From Leucocoprinus leucothites (taxonomy: Eukaryota; Basidiomycota; Agaricomycetes; Agaricales; Agaricaceae), in the NCBI GenBank assembly GCA_013368445.1, contig JAACJO010000004.1, positions 372,001 through 436,000 of the forward strand: a DNA stretch of 64,000 nt. Reading direction: 5' to 3'. Under the pieces are notes generated by a model that saw only the letters and a list, made by a program, of their open reading frames with translations, was not told the DNA's origin and did no database searches. Numbering within the stretch: position 1 is the stretch's first letter; every line of letters begins with the position of its first letter. Below are positions 1 through 11,349 of the stretch, in pieces. The translations under genes were made by a program, and so were the position numbers.

Positions 1-279
1 AAGAAAGTAATGTGTGCCGATTTCTTCTGATGTGTACATTATTCTCTGAATACTGGTCATACATATAGGATGGGATTTCATATACCCCCATTTAACTCAG
101 TTGATCACTTACATCTTCACGTACAAGCGGGACCATACTCCTCGCCGTTTAAGGCCTGGGCTTACCCTATAAGCCGAGGTCGAGGGGTGAACCACAAAGG
201 TTTAAGCTGGTTCGTCGAGGTTAAGCAAGCCATCCAGATCCTGGAGAGTGGCCGTCGAATAGGAATCTTGCCTTGCTGA
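1..279 (+). CDS. HIT-domain protein, 3' end only
   Basis: This is the last part of a histidine-triad (HIT) nucleotide-binding protein whose 5' end lies outside the window. The final exon starts at about 69, after an intron (about 7-68, GTAATG donor, ATAG acceptor), and ends at a TGA at 277-279. It encodes NSVDHLHLHV, the H-x-H-x-H active-site triad of HIT hydrolases, preceded by GFHIPPF, which matches the usual lead-in to that motif. Family members hydrolyse nucleotide phosphoramidates or adenylated substrates; the specific substrate cannot be told from this fragment. The ATG at 70 is internal to the protein and not a start, because the frame runs back through the splice site into bases 1-6. 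Neighbour: an oxalate decarboxylase follows after 1.45 kb. Confidence 0.75.
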
Positions 280-1660
280 ACCTGATTGTTTTGAATATAT
301 CTTCGAGTTCTGGTTGTGGGTTGTTCAGTTTACTTCCCATCACTAATTTTAGAGCATTCGCCGTTCGGTGCCGTGTGTATTTTCAGGGTTACTTGTTACT
401 TGTTCCTAGTCCCAGCAGTGGATGCCGCATCTATCACACTGGTCTGCCGTTTTGATTGCCCTTAACGTCTTCTTTGACATTTTCTCCTTTCCTACCACGG
501 AAGGCTTGCAGCTAGTTGCGTTCCGCCCTTCCGTTTTTACTTTCTTACAGTCTATTCTTTCAGCAGTGGGATTTCACGTCGGTGTATACAGAGCACGATA
601 TGCGTAAGTTGTAAAATACACCGTAATACCTTATGAATACCCTACCTTCCAACCACGAGTCTTCTCCTGAAATGGATCCAGGCGATGTGTTAGCACGATT
701 CGTAAATATCTGAATCTGCACCATTTGGATTGCAAAGTGATGAGAATTGCTTTTCATCTTCTTTTGCCACGAGATATTAATACATCACCTATTTTGAGGA
801 CCGCTCCGTTATCCGCAATCGACGTGGTCACCTCCGATGGGGGCTTCTCCCAGGCCATGGTTCCTGTGACACGGTGCCCAATTCCCTTCCTCCCAAGGTT
901 CATGGATCCAGTTATATCAGATAATTGTTCACGACGGAAATTAGGTCACTACCATGAAGATAAGCAACGATGTAACCCAGGAAACGCGTTCTACCATTAA
1001 TCTGATCGAGTATATGAGCTCCTACTGCCTCCGGAATGCCCTGTCTTCTCTACACCAACGACGCCAAATTTTCAGTACTGAGTAGCTACCTCTTTTTTTA
1101 CTAGGGCCAAAAATAACCTGCCGAATGATCGCAACTGATTGTATCTCGAATTGTGCGATTTCTGGACAACGCCATGACGGGAAATCCCTGGGAGTGACTT
1201 ACTGATCACTGGTTATATCCAAACGCCGCCTGGTACTGCGGTCTTACTAAGGTTCGATCGGATTCATTGTGAGCGACATCAAGGTGTTCGCCTTCCTTTT
1301 CTTGGACCAGTTCATCGCCCATATCGATTTCATTCCCGGCGGTACAAGATACATCCAGTGAGCCCTAAAAACGATGTGCTATTCTTAATCCGAAATCAGC
1401 CAGGTGTAAACCAATCTTGCTCCCGAATTGCAAGTGCTTGCATTACATGATCTCTCCGAATTCCTGAACATGAAGCAACCGCTTCTAGAGCAATGGAGCA
1501 TATGGTTCATTCACAAATACCGACTCAGGGCGGCCCGTATTGCGTCAAGGATTGTAAGGCAGTGTTATGTGACGTAGTACCAGTCATGGTTGTAGCCCAG
1601 AGCATCCTGGTCTGAGGTCTCTCTCATAGCAGTTTATTGCATTAATTCAAAGCACGCTTC
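280..1660. other. Intergenic stretch, no gene seen
   Basis: Only short, unrecognised open frames occur on either strand (the longest is 91 codons at 725-1000). None shows a domain, and none extends across plausible splice sites into something longer. It probably contains the 3' flank of the HIT gene and the upstream region of the oxalate decarboxylase gene. Confidence 0.5.
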
Positions 1661-1663
1661 AAG

Positions 1664-1671
1664 TATTTAAA
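1664..1671 (+). promoter_or_regulatory. TATA-like box of the oxalate decarboxylase gene
   Basis: TATTTAAA lies 69 bp upstream of the chosen ATG (1733) and only 24 bp upstream of an earlier in-frame ATG (1688). A TATA box normally sits about 30 bp or more before the transcription start, so transcripts would begin after 1688. This favours 1733 as the start codon. Confidence 0.45.
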
Positions 1672-1732
1672 GGCTCCAGTTCATAGCATGGTATTCAGCA
1701 CTCTTCCGTGTGAGTTCCTGTGGATTTCAGAT

Positions 1733-4163
1733 ATGATTCGCCTCTCTACCTGCTTTTTCGCTCTCCTCCTCGCCAGTCTCTCGTCTTCCGCTCCCGCGGG
1801 GCCGTCTGACTCTGGCAGCTCTGCTGTTCCTTCTGCGACATCTGCTATTCCTTCCGCCACCTCTGTCATTTCGACTGCGAGTGTGCCACTACCATCGTCG
1901 GCACCTGGGACTTCATCAGGTGTTGTCACTTCCGCTGTGCCGTCCTCTACCGTGTCAGCGCCAGGCACTGGAACTAGTGGCGCAGTCCCAGCGACTGAGA
2001 CTGTTCCAACCATTGACCTTGACCCAAATTTTCGGGCATGGAACGAGTCAACACCAGGCGAGAAAGAGCCAGTCCGTGGTTCTCTCGGCGCTCCCGTTAT
2101 AGGTCCTACTTCGGACGAAGTCATAGATAAACAGAACGCAGATCTTCTCGCCCCTCCAAGCACAGATCATGGAAGCCTGTAAGTAGTCATAGATGCTTTT
2201 CTTTTCTTTCAAGGACCAAGACTTACCTCGTCGTGTTCATTTTAACAGTGGCAACGCGAAATGGCCTTTCAGTCTGAGCCATAATCGTCTGCAAACGGGC
2301 GGGTGGGCTCGTCAAGAAAATGGTAGGGATTTGTTTTTTCTGTACCGCCTTGTCTAACGGCCTGTCGTGCAGCTAACGTGATGCCTCTCGCCGTCGGTAA
2401 GTGGTTCATCCTTCCCACCGGTAAATGCTGAGGCAATTTTAGAAATGTCCAGCGTGAATATGAGGCTGGAAGCTGGTGCTGTTCGGTAAGACAGATTCAA
2501 ACAAACCAAATAATTTATTCTCACCTCCTGACCAGAGAAATGCATTGGCACAAAACTGCAGAGGTACTCCGTCCCTTCCGTCAAAAACTGCCACGACTGA
2601 CACATTTATGCAACTGAAGTGGGCCTATGTTCTTAAGGTAGAGTGATCCAGGTGCTTGAAATGACTCGAATCTGAGATATTGTATCACAGGGTACCACGC
2701 AGGTGTCTGCCATTGATCCAAACGGGAAGAACTATGTCGCCAACGTTGTAAGTAGATTATCCCGCACTACGCCACCGGACTCACGCAAGAAATTCCAGGG
2801 ACCTGGAGATCTCTGGTACTTCCCCGCTGGGGTCCCCCATTCACTGCAAGCTACAGGCGATGATCCTGACGGGTCCGAGTTTATCCTGGTGCGTTGATGA
2901 ATCACAGGCTCTGGCTCCTTTCTTTAAACTCGACCTCTTCTAGGTGTTCGATACTGGTACCTTCAGCGAAGACAGTACTTTCCTTCTCACCGATTGGATG
3001 GCTCATATTCCAGTTGAGAGTGAGTTCATGGTTTACAAGTAGGTAGTGGTATCGCTGAACTTGTCCCGGCAGTTATGGCTAAGAACTTCCAAGTGTGAGT
3101 ATCTATCTGGGATCAGTGAACCATACTTCATAATCTCAATAGCGACGTTAATGCCTTCAAAAACGTTCCGGCTGAGGAGCTGTACATCTTCCCCGCGAGT
3201 ATGTCCTGTTTATCTCTGGATTTGTGACAAAATGACTCACAATTCATCAGACCTTCCCGAGGCTCCTAGTGATGCTCCCAAGAGCCCCCAGGGCACTGTA
3301 CCCGATCCATTCTCGTTCCAGTTATCCAAAGTCAAGCCGACACAACTCAGCGGAGGCACGGTGAAGGTGGTAGACTCTTCAACATTCAAGATCTCGAAGA
3401 CGATCGCGGCCGTTGAGGTGACCGTCGAGCCCGGCGCAATGCGGTGAGTATGGAATTCATGAGAGAGGCCTTCGACTGACTATCCGTACTGGACGACAGC
3501 GAACTCCATGTGAGAATTTGTTTTCCCGAATATATTGAGTCTATTTTTGACTTGATTTTCTCAGTGGCACCCGACGCAAGATGAATGGAGTTTCTTCATG
3601 TATGGATTCTTTGACCCTTTCTAGAGCAAGCACAGTATCTAATTTATTTCAGTTCGGGAAATGCACGTGTGACAATATTCGCAGCACAATCAAACGCACG
3701 TACCTTCGACTATCAAGCAGGCGACATTGGTATGTGCAGTCAGTGTGTACTTTACATGATCGAGGCTGACACTCTGATAGGCTACGTTCCTGGGTCTATG
3801 GGTGAGCCATCATGTTCTTGTAACACATCGGGGTACTATTTCTCATGCATTTGCAGGCCATTATGTTGAGAACACTGGCAACACCACCTTGAGATTCCTT
3901 GAGATTTTCAGAGACGGTACGATCACGCATCCTACGACTAAGCACAAGGCCTAATGCGAATTTTTCTACAGAAGTGTTCCAGGACGTCAGTTTGAACCAG
4001 GTGAGCAATTACTCACGAAAAGACTCTCGAGTAGATCCAGCTAACTGATCCCTAGTGGCTCGCCCTTACACCGCCCGAGCTGGTGAAGGCCCACCTTGGC
4101 TTCTCGGACGAGGTCATCGCCAAGTTGACCAAGACGAAGCAGACTGTTGTCGGACCTGCTTAA
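1733..4163 (+). CDS. Secreted bicupin oxalate decarboxylase
   Basis: Converts oxalate to formate and CO2 using manganese, outside the cell or in the wall; wood- and litter-decay fungi use it to control oxalate. The start at 1733 gives a clear signal peptide (MIRLSTCFFALLLASLSSS). A Ser/Ala/Pro/Val-rich low-complexity stretch follows (about residues 20-110). Two cupin domains are then read across roughly ten short introns. Cupin 1 has REMHWHKTAEW and, later, GVPHS; cupin 2 has RELHWHPTQDEW and SMGHYVEN. These supply the His/His/Glu/His metal ligands in each half. The conserved WPFSLSHNRLQTGGWARQ block precedes cupin 1. The stop is TAA at 4161-4163, and the protein is about 465-470 residues. 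The long low-complexity linker is the main oddity. Oxalate oxidase is unlikely because both cupins look complete and the architecture is the fungal decarboxylase one. Confidence 0.92.
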
Positions 4164-5160
4164 GTCTTGTAGTTATCTGGTAGTCAATTTCAATAGTCAC
4201 AGACACTACAAAAGAGTATCAACGAACCATGTATTCTACGAGATTGATGGGGATGAACCCATGACACGAAGTGATGTCTAAATATAACGATTCTGCTATT
4301 CTTGTAGTCCAAAACGGCGGGCGGCCATGAGTTCGGTGTAAGTTGAAGGTTTGAACGTGAAACATACCCATCCTATGGCAATCCGCCGCTTTCGTGTTCA
4401 CGAGAATCACTCCTCGTTTTGAAGGGGGATTGAGTTGGACTGGTACCGAAAATAGACTCTTTTTACACGAGCGGGTCGTCGGAGAAAGGGAAACAACTGT
4501 CATCGGAAACCACGTGCCTCGTGTAGGCAAACAACTTAGGAGTTGAGTAAATCTTGATCACCCCCATTAACATTCAATCCTCGACATAAAGGGACATGGC
4601 ACCCTGCACCAACGATGTTCGGGCCCACAGCTTGGTGGGGACGCTTGTCCGCAGTATTAGAATGGCTGGTATGGTGATAGATTGGGGTAGGCGGGATCGT
4701 CAGGGCGGCGGACAACAGGAATGTCCTGCTAGTCCAAGTCAATGTCTGAGTCGGCAAATGGGGTGAGTAGCGGAAGATTACCTGAAAGAACATAGAGCGA
4801 GCCCCCATATCCGACAGAACCAGACCTTCTAGTATGATTGATAGCTTCCACTCTTAGATTCACCGAACACCAGCGCAGCGCTCGTGCGTAGGGGCACGGG
4901 AAAGCACCTAAACAAGGAGGCGAGCGACGCTTGCTTGGTCGATATAGAACTCTACCAAGGGGAGGATCATGCACAGGGTCTAGCCGGTAGAACCTGGGCG
5001 GGCGAGGGAGCGATGAGGATCTCCTAGGCCACTGATTCACGAGTGGTTGGGAGAGGGGATCAGAGGAGGGACGTGATAAGGGTTACCAGGCGCTCAGCGT
5101 CGTCGGTCCTTGATCGCCCCTCTCTGTTTGACTGTGGTTTAATAGAACCAGTATTTCTGT
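4164..5160. other. Intergenic stretch, no supported gene
   Basis: Several short frames lie on the minus strand (about 90-105 codons at 4219-4530, 4536-4808 and 4729-5040). They are not homologous to anything I recognise and do not join into a longer reading. No promoter-like signal or repeat stands out. Confidence 0.4.
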
Positions 5161-5720
5161 TTGTTTGGTAGGGCCTATATTTACGTCTTCGATGTCCGGC
5201 CTGAAGATGGTACCACGCTGAAGCCAGTTCTGAAGAAAAAGCCCCGGACAAGTATTGGAAAGCGTTACAAATAGATTTCTCGGAACAAGGCCGGACCTGG
5301 AGAACCAACGCAACATTTATATCCATTCCCCATCGCCTGGAGCCCAGGAACATGTGCAACAGATCCCTTGTATTCGATATGTCACCGCAAGACGTCAACC
5401 ATAATAGGTTCTTGAAAGCTGATCTCTTCGGGACCGGGGATATACTTCATCAAAGACGAAATCATGATCACACCGGACTACCTACTCAAGGACCGAACCG
5501 AACGCTAAACCGACTTGTTTGGCTCGACTCATAGATCGCAGGAGGATTCCCTGGGAGAGGCATATGTACTCAAGCTTCCTGGCACCCGACGCACCTCATC
5601 AGAAACTACGAAAGCCAACTTTTCTCCCGCTCTAGGTTTAAAAACTCCAATTTGCGTTCTGCAGACTGGATTGATCCTATTGGTCTTTTGACAAGCAGAG
5701 GTGAGATGAAAAATCAATGT
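5161..5720 (+). pseudogene. Unrecognised coding-like fragment, possibly a relic gene
   Basis: Several overlapping frames on the plus strand stay open and read like protein. One begins FGRAYIYVFDVRPEDG, and another runs through IPHRLEPRN and then about 60 codons to a TAG at about 5532. A further open stretch, AGGFPGRGICTQASWHPTH and onward, runs to a possible GTGAG donor near 5700. Switching frames without good splice signals suggests either an intron-rich gene I cannot resolve or a decayed gene. No family is recognised. Confidence that this was once coding is low to moderate. Confidence 0.25.
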
Positions 5721-5735
5721 TTGGTTGGATAGTGC

Positions 5736-6290
5736 TTATCCACACTCTCCAGCAGCCAGTAGGATTCGTCGAGTCTCTGACATTAACGTGGTGAATCCAG
5801 TGCACCATATTCGTTCGGATTCAAACATAGCAACATGATCGGATTCACTGTCCGTTCGATACGCGTAAACTGTTAGACACTGCAGGTTGCCCAAGATTCC
5901 AAGATTAGACCCAGGATTTAATATTTGGATGTGGCGTATGCCGAGACAGTTAAAGGCCGAAAAACCAAGAAGAGATTGCCAAGGTAGTATTTCGGGAAGG
6001 AATGCAAGATAACTGCCAGGTATGCACATGGTTCGTCCAAGATCCCGACTTCCGTTGAACACTGAACGTAGCAGCTGCTCTCGCGAAAATCGGCCATTAG
6101 CGTTTTTGGTAGAGTATCTTCATACATTCCCGCCGGGGCGACTGAAGGCGATCCTCTGGGTAAAGAAGCCCCCAGCGTGATACAGCTTCGTTATATGTTG
6201 CATCCTCAAGGAGATCCGCGCCATGCTCGTGTGGTACCAACCTTGTCCTCCGAAGCACAGCGCAGCATCGTTCGACGGATTGAAGCTGGA
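5736..6290 (-). pseudogene. Unrecognised minus-strand coding fragment, possibly broken
   Basis: Minus-strand frames give LLEDATYNEAVSRWGLLYPE ending at a stop near 6105. In another frame, REQLLRSVFNGSRDLGRT continues through GIRHIQILNPGSNLGILGN to a stop at 5736. The composition looks coding. The pieces could be exons of one small gene or remnants of a longer one. The pattern faintly resembles the leucine-rich tails of fungal F-box proteins, like the F-box gene 1.5 kb away, but no F-box motif is visible. Treat this as a hypothetical relic. Confidence 0.25.
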
Positions 6291-6539
6291 TTGATGGCTT
6301 TAACCTAAAGACATGACATCATCTCCTACCGCGATTTTAATTCAGGTAATGGTTCAAACGTTCAAGCAAAACTCTTTTACCTGAAGTTCATACGCACTTG
6401 TATCATATTTCCTTGAGCTTTTCTGTTCAGACAATGTTTTGGTACCGAGAGACTCTAAAGTCCGCATCTTTTCGGTGCTGTCGGGGATAGGGCCAGTTTT
6501 TGTTTATCACGTGGTTATATGGCGTGCCTACCCTAACCT

Positions 6540-7740
6540 TGGCCCATTAGACCTTTTTTTTTCTCTTTCCTCCCATCTTTGTTGCTCCCGTTTTCCCGTT
6601 CGTTGACCATCGAATCAACCGGTATGTTGTATTTCAGATATCGATAGGATGACACTTTTATCTTCGTCGAGTTTCGTCGAAAAACCTAATCGTCGAGGCT
6701 ATGTGGCTTTTTTGTCATAGTTACACTGATCGGTTTCTCTCCTTCGATCCTCTATTCGGGAAGCTGACTTCGTCTAGCCCTGTAGGATTTTCGTTGGACG
6801 CGTCATGTGAGACTAAGAAGTGCTCAAGATGTGACACCTGTACTGTGCAGGTGAGTGTTTGCCTAGCGTTTATCTTATCCCTACATTTCGCCACACCCAC
6901 TCTATCCAAAGGATGATCCCAAACTTTCAAACTAGAGTATCTGAGCGTCTCCTTGGAGGCTCATGCTTTGAACGGAACCCATACTGATGTTATTACATTT
7001 GTTCTTTCTGTCTTTCTGGAACGTAGCTCAATTTGCTTTCAGGATGCACTTCCTCCTTTGCTCACTCTTAGTTTAGAATACTCAGCTTGGATTGCTAGGT
7101 GTGTACTGTATCCTTTTTTCTTTCTTTTTTTCTTCTTCGATGATGATCAAAAGGAGTTACCGCCTGAGCTAGTTTTCTAGTATTGACGACAACTCCATGG
7201 CTGTTTTTATACTTTTTTCTGAACCTTTTTCTTTCGAAGCTTTTCCCGTGTTTTGACTGAGGCTTACTCTCTTCTGTAGAATCAATCACTTCTCAGCTTG
7301 ACCACCAGTTTGTTCAACTGAATCTTCCAGCTGGTGTGTATACATGCTCCATCTTTATCCTTAAATGATGTTCCATCACGACGGTCTTCGTAAAATTGCT
7401 GCCGAAAATGCCCGCACAGCTCATATTCTCGGGCAACCCCCTCTGATCTCTTTAATCCTCGTTATCGACTTTCTTCTGATTACAATCTCTTTAGTTCAGT
7501 TCGTGTTACGTCCGGTGTCTGCCTAGTCGCAATCAAGTGAGTGTTTGAGTGTTTTCGTTTGCTCTACCCGCTTGTACGATGAATCTTTAATTTTGAAAAT
7601 CAACTAGAAGCTGTTGATGAACAGCCTCGGCATTGATTATATTTATTTGCCTTCTGACTCTCCTATGCTATTAGTCTTGTTACTGACATTATTCTTCAGG
7701 AACAAACAAAAGAAGGTATGTTCTAACTTAGATTTTATGG
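6540..7740 (+). other. Pyrimidine-rich non-coding stretch with splice-like signals
   Basis: The plus strand is unusually rich in T and C, with T-rich tracts near 6550, 7110-7140 and 7200-7230. It carries many GTATG/GTGAG-like donors followed by TTTCAG/TGTAG acceptors, but no frame longer than about 85 codons. It could be a spliced non-coding transcript, a long leader, or a decayed gene. No known RNA family is recognised. Confidence 0.3.
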
Positions 7741-7795
7741 ATATTACATGTGTCTATATATCAATCAATATATCATTATCCACCATCCATTCGGT

Positions 7796-9550
7796 TCACC
7801 ACAACTTCACTGTTGGCATAAGAACTACATCCACATGCTCCTTCAGCCAATTCCACGATTTACTATCAGACTGAAAATGGGTATCGAGGATCAGGGAGAG
7901 AGGGTGCTTTGGGTGGGAAGTGATGATGCGACATAGTAGGGACGTGTCCGCACTCGGGTCACCACATATAGCTAGGCTCCTGAGGTTGGGCCAGGAATCG
8001 GCACGAGGGCTAACAAGATGCCGTAGCAAAGGCTCGGTGGTGGTGCGGATGAGGGCCAGATCTCGCAAATTTGGAAAAGCGGGGAATGGGTCAGGGAGAG
8101 AATGTGATAGACCTCGGAGGTCCGTCAAAGTCAACGAACCTAACATCGGGTATCTTTTCACCTTATCTGCAAATGTTAGCACCAGGAACTTCCACTGCTG
8201 CCAGGAAATGCCGCGGATAGATAGGGACTGGAGCTGTGGGATCTCAAATGAACCGATAAACTTGGCGAAATCTGACTCGACAACGTCCCACTTGTGTCCC
8301 GTGAAACCGATTTCTAGTTTTTTTAATGGTGCCATCTTGAGCGGGAATGAAGGCCTCCCCAGCTCTGACAGTGCTGTCGAAGTGTCGACATTTGATATAG
8401 CCATGGTCTGGAGCAGTGGTAATCCAGTGAAAACGGTCATACAGTTAGACCAGTGTGGCCAACGTACATCGTCTAGCTCGAGTGTGAGGATTTTTCGTGC
8501 GAAGTTTAAAGAGCGCCAGGCATGATAAAGACTGCATGCCTTGACGCGAAGAGAAGGGGAATTAGGATATGTCTTGGAGCCTGTTCGCGAGTAATGCACC
8601 ATATCCTGCGATGGCGATGTCGTCGAGATTGAACTATCCTTCACACTGAAGGTGTCCAAAGATGGACAGGAAAACAGACGAGACAGTGTGGCCAGGTGGG
8701 AAGATAGACCTTCAGACGTGATGATGTTCAAAGAACGAAGTGAAGGCAGGACGATCGACTGGTCCCCCTGCGGATTTATGTCCCCCAGAACGGTTTCTGA
8801 TCTGACATGCAATGTTAACTGGCGCAATTCTGTCGACCCTCCAATCAGCTTTTCGAGTGCCTCTTGACCAGGCCAAACACCGTACCCACGGATGTCCAAA
8901 GAGTGGAGAGATTTTAATGGGAGCGTGGTAGCCCTCAGCGATACGTTACGGAGGGTCAGGTGCCGTAAAGATGGCAGGTGGTTATCAAACAAATCGGGAT
9001 CCATAGGGAGGAACTGCTGTGACGAAAAATGGCGAACGTGAAGGGTCTCGAGATGAGGCGCGGGAATGTTATGGAGATAACGAAATACGTCGGTTCCAGG
9101 GGTGATGATGGAGAGGGATCTCCATCGCCGTGAATGGGGTAGGAATTGCTCCATGACCTCTTTGGTGTGGCTGGGGTCCCAGAAGCAGTTCAGGTGGATA
9201 TCGAGGAAGTGACCCCCTGAGCGCTTCAGAAACAGTGGGAGGATGTCTATGAACTGGCCCAAGTTGCCCTGGGAGAGGTGATAATTGCTCCAGAGAGATG
9301 GGGTATGGTGCGCAGCTTCTTTCCATCTCCGTGAAATCTGCTCTATTATAGCACGAAATCGGAGGTTGAAGCTCTCTCCTTCGAAGTAACCGGACTCGAA
9401 TATGCGCGAGAGGATCTCGTTCGGTAGGGAGTCGATTGGATGATATAGTGAAAGATCGCCGGGAAGCGCAATGTTTTGGTTCAATCGCGGGACGTCAGGT
9501 ATGTCTTCAGGTCTGTCAGATAAGAAATATTCCAATAATGGTCTGTGCAT
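7796..9550 (-). CDS. F-box protein, Agaricomycete type
   Basis: This is a single uninterrupted frame of 584 codons, which is exceptional in this intron-rich window. An F-box motif lies near the N-terminus (about residues 37-85), with SLPNEILSRIFESGYF and then ISRRWKEAAHHTPSLW. The rest is rich in leucine with LRHLTL/LRSLNI-like stretches, resembling degenerate leucine-rich repeats. Such proteins act as substrate receptors of SCF ubiquitin ligases, binding SKP1 through the F-box. Mushroom genomes carry very large, fast-evolving families of them, often intronless. The target is unknown. The ATG at 9550 is the first in frame, just ahead of the F-box. The 3' end overlaps no neighbour. Confidence 0.85.
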   Translation of the reverse strand: MHRPLLEYFLSDRPEDIPDVPRLNQNIALPGDLSLYHPIDSLPNEILSRIFESGYFEGESFNLRFRAIIEQISRRWKEAAHHTPSLWSNYHLSQGNLGQFIDILPLFLKRSGGHFLDIHLNCFWDPSHTKEVMEQFLPHSRRWRSLSIITPGTDVFRYLHNIPAPHLETLHVRHFSSQQFLPMDPDLFDNHLPSLRHLTLRNVSLRATTLPLKSLHSLDIRGYGVWPGQEALEKLIGGSTELRQLTLHVRSETVLGDINPQGDQSIVLPSLRSLNIITSEGLSSHLATLSRLFSCPSLDTFSVKDSSISTTSPSQDMVHYSRTGSKTYPNSPSLRVKACSLYHAWRSLNFARKILTLELDDVRWPHWSNCMTVFTGLPLLQTMAISNVDTSTALSELGRPSFPLKMAPLKKLEIGFTGHKWDVVESDFAKFIGSFEIPQLQSLSIRGISWQQWKFLVLTFADKVKRYPMLGSLTLTDLRGLSHSLPDPFPAFPNLRDLALIRTTTEPLLRHLVSPRADSWPNLRSLAICGDPSADTSLLCRIITSHPKHPLSLILDTHFQSDSKSWNWLKEHVDVVLMPTVKLW

Positions 9551-10196
9551 TGTGGTCGGAGTCAGTGAATAGCGCTCGTGTGGGAAGCGGAGTCAACACA
9601 CCCATGGTCCTCTCCTGATTGGGCAGAGGAAAATGGGGAAGGAATGGGTGTGCGGCCACGATTCATAGTTGATGAGGCGAGAAGAGGAATCGACTAATCC
9701 ATGCCCAAATTTCGAGGGCCGCATATAAATCCCATGAATCGACGGATGTGGGGGTGGCTATGCGCGGAGTAATGATTGGCACAACAAAGCTTATGCCTAT
9801 AGCCTGGGAGGCCTTAGGTTGCTCAGCTGGGACATCATTTCCTCCAGCTTTCAACCGCCCACTTAAATTGGAGCCTCGGGGAAGTTTTCAGCACCTGCCA
9901 TTACCCCAACCTCATGGCAGCCTTCAAGTGATTTAACGAGCTGCAATACACTGCAATACACATCAGCCGTATGCAAACGCAAACATCATCAGCTGACTAA
10001 AAAGCGGAACAAAAATCAATTTCGATCTTACACAGCAGCCAATGAGGTAACAAGCAACCACAAATGCGGCCTCAAGGAAACTCCGATCCGATGCAAAGTT
10101 GCTCCTAGATCCCCCTAGACGCAATTACTATGTCCGAGTCGCGAACGTTCGCCTGTACGAGGTTCGAATATTTGCAAGGCACCCTCAACGCCTCAA
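9551..10196. other. Intergenic stretch between F-box and DUF829 genes
   Basis: It contains only short unconvincing frames. It includes the F-box gene's upstream region and the 3' flank of the next minus-strand gene. A small direct repeat CTGCAATACA occurs twice in tandem near 9940-9960. Nothing else is recognised. Confidence 0.5.
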
Positions 10197-11349
10197 TCAT
10201 ACTTCTTTCTCTCCCAGCTCCAAGGCTTCTTTCCAAAGTTGTCCGACTGAAGTCCAGTACCGCTGTGGATCTGCCCTCACATGAGAAACATGTTTCGACT
10301 CTTTCCCAAACTTCTCCACAGAAACAGTCAGCCCTATCTCTCTCGCATCCTTCACGTGCTCCTCTACCACGTCGGCTTCAACCAGTTCGTCTCCCTCCGA
10401 GTATATGTATAGCCGTGGTGTCCGTTTACTCGTCCATGGCAAAACATTTGGGTCGTTGAGGCTGGATTTCATGGCTTGGAAGTAGGGTTGTTTACGGAAG
10501 ACGTGCTTCATAAAAAATTGAATGCAGAAAAGGAGCGCGACCATGATCTTGACAAGAAAACGCGCAATGGGATTCGTGATGACACTGGAGAATGCTCGCT
10601 GGCTGCCTCTGAAGCTTCCACTTCCTGGGCAAGAATCGAAGATGATGCCACATGTTGTGCTAGCCCCCTCGATCTGGCGTTTTGAGAGGAGTTTTGCTAG
10701 GGTTATTAGTTGAAAACAGCCACCTGGAATGGATGTTAGTAATGATACCCATGAAAATCGCGATCGACATACCGTTGCTAAAGACATGGACCAGAACCCG
10801 ATGCTGTGCAAGAGGTGTTGAATGTTGCAAATCCTTTCTTCGGAAACATCGCTGAGACGGTGGAATACAGCCAACTGCTTCTAGAATTTCGACCACGGGT
10901 CCTAAAACCTTGTGCTGCGGGGAGCGAGGGTGCAATAATCAGACTGGACGAGAACTCGACTGTAACCTATAAATAGACTTACTTGCATAAATTCGATGCT
11001 CCAGAAGAAGGAAGGTTCAGATTGAACCAGAATTATCGTCGTGTTGGAGTATTGTTTACGATAGACTGATGTGTACTTCTGGAGATGGTGAAGCTTGGCA
11101 CCCACTACAGTATAGCAGTGCACTGACGTTAGCTCGTTGGGCTCCAATGTTTGAAGAGTATGTAGCGTACTCCATCCAAAAATTAAGATAACGCTAGAAT
11201 GCAACAGAGTCAGCTTGGATACGGAGATCGACGTCATTAATGACTCGCGTTGGATGGGCCGAGTCAACGGCACCAGGATTCCCAGGCTTGAAGAGGTAAA
11301 TACCCTTTCCGATAGTCACGAAGGAAGTTTCAAAGGTTGAGAGGGCCAT
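10197..11349 (-). CDS. DUF829 / TMEM53-family alpha/beta-hydrolase-like protein
   Basis: Read across introns, the exons give GFGWMGAKLHHLQKY-type sequence (ILIFGW spliced to MGAKLHHLQKY), then ILVQSEPSFFW, then LVHVFSNGGCFQLITLAK. The last exon contains LYIYSEGDELVEADVVEEH and HVSHVRADPQRYW. These are hallmarks of the DUF829/TMEM53 family: an alpha/beta-hydrolase fold with a Ser-Asn-Gly-Gly elbow, a late acidic residue and a late histidine. A hydrophobic segment lies near residue 170 (VKIMVALLFCIQFF). The biochemical role of fungal members is not established; animal TMEM53 is a nuclear-envelope protein. The chosen start gives MALSTFETSF, and the stop is at 10197. The first intron boundary is uncertain. 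It is divergent from PPE1. Confidence 0.8.

Noticed and set aside
1245..1265. GGTTCGATCGG as a tRNA T-arm
   Set aside because: No matching acceptor stem, A box or anticodon arm upstream.
1681..2163. 160-codon minus-strand frame opposite the oxalate decarboxylase
   Set aside because: It mirrors the low-complexity first exon of the decarboxylase, has no domain and no supporting neighbours.
7920..8525. 201-codon plus-strand frame
   Set aside because: It lies antisense within the intact 584-codon F-box gene; composition reflects the opposite strand.
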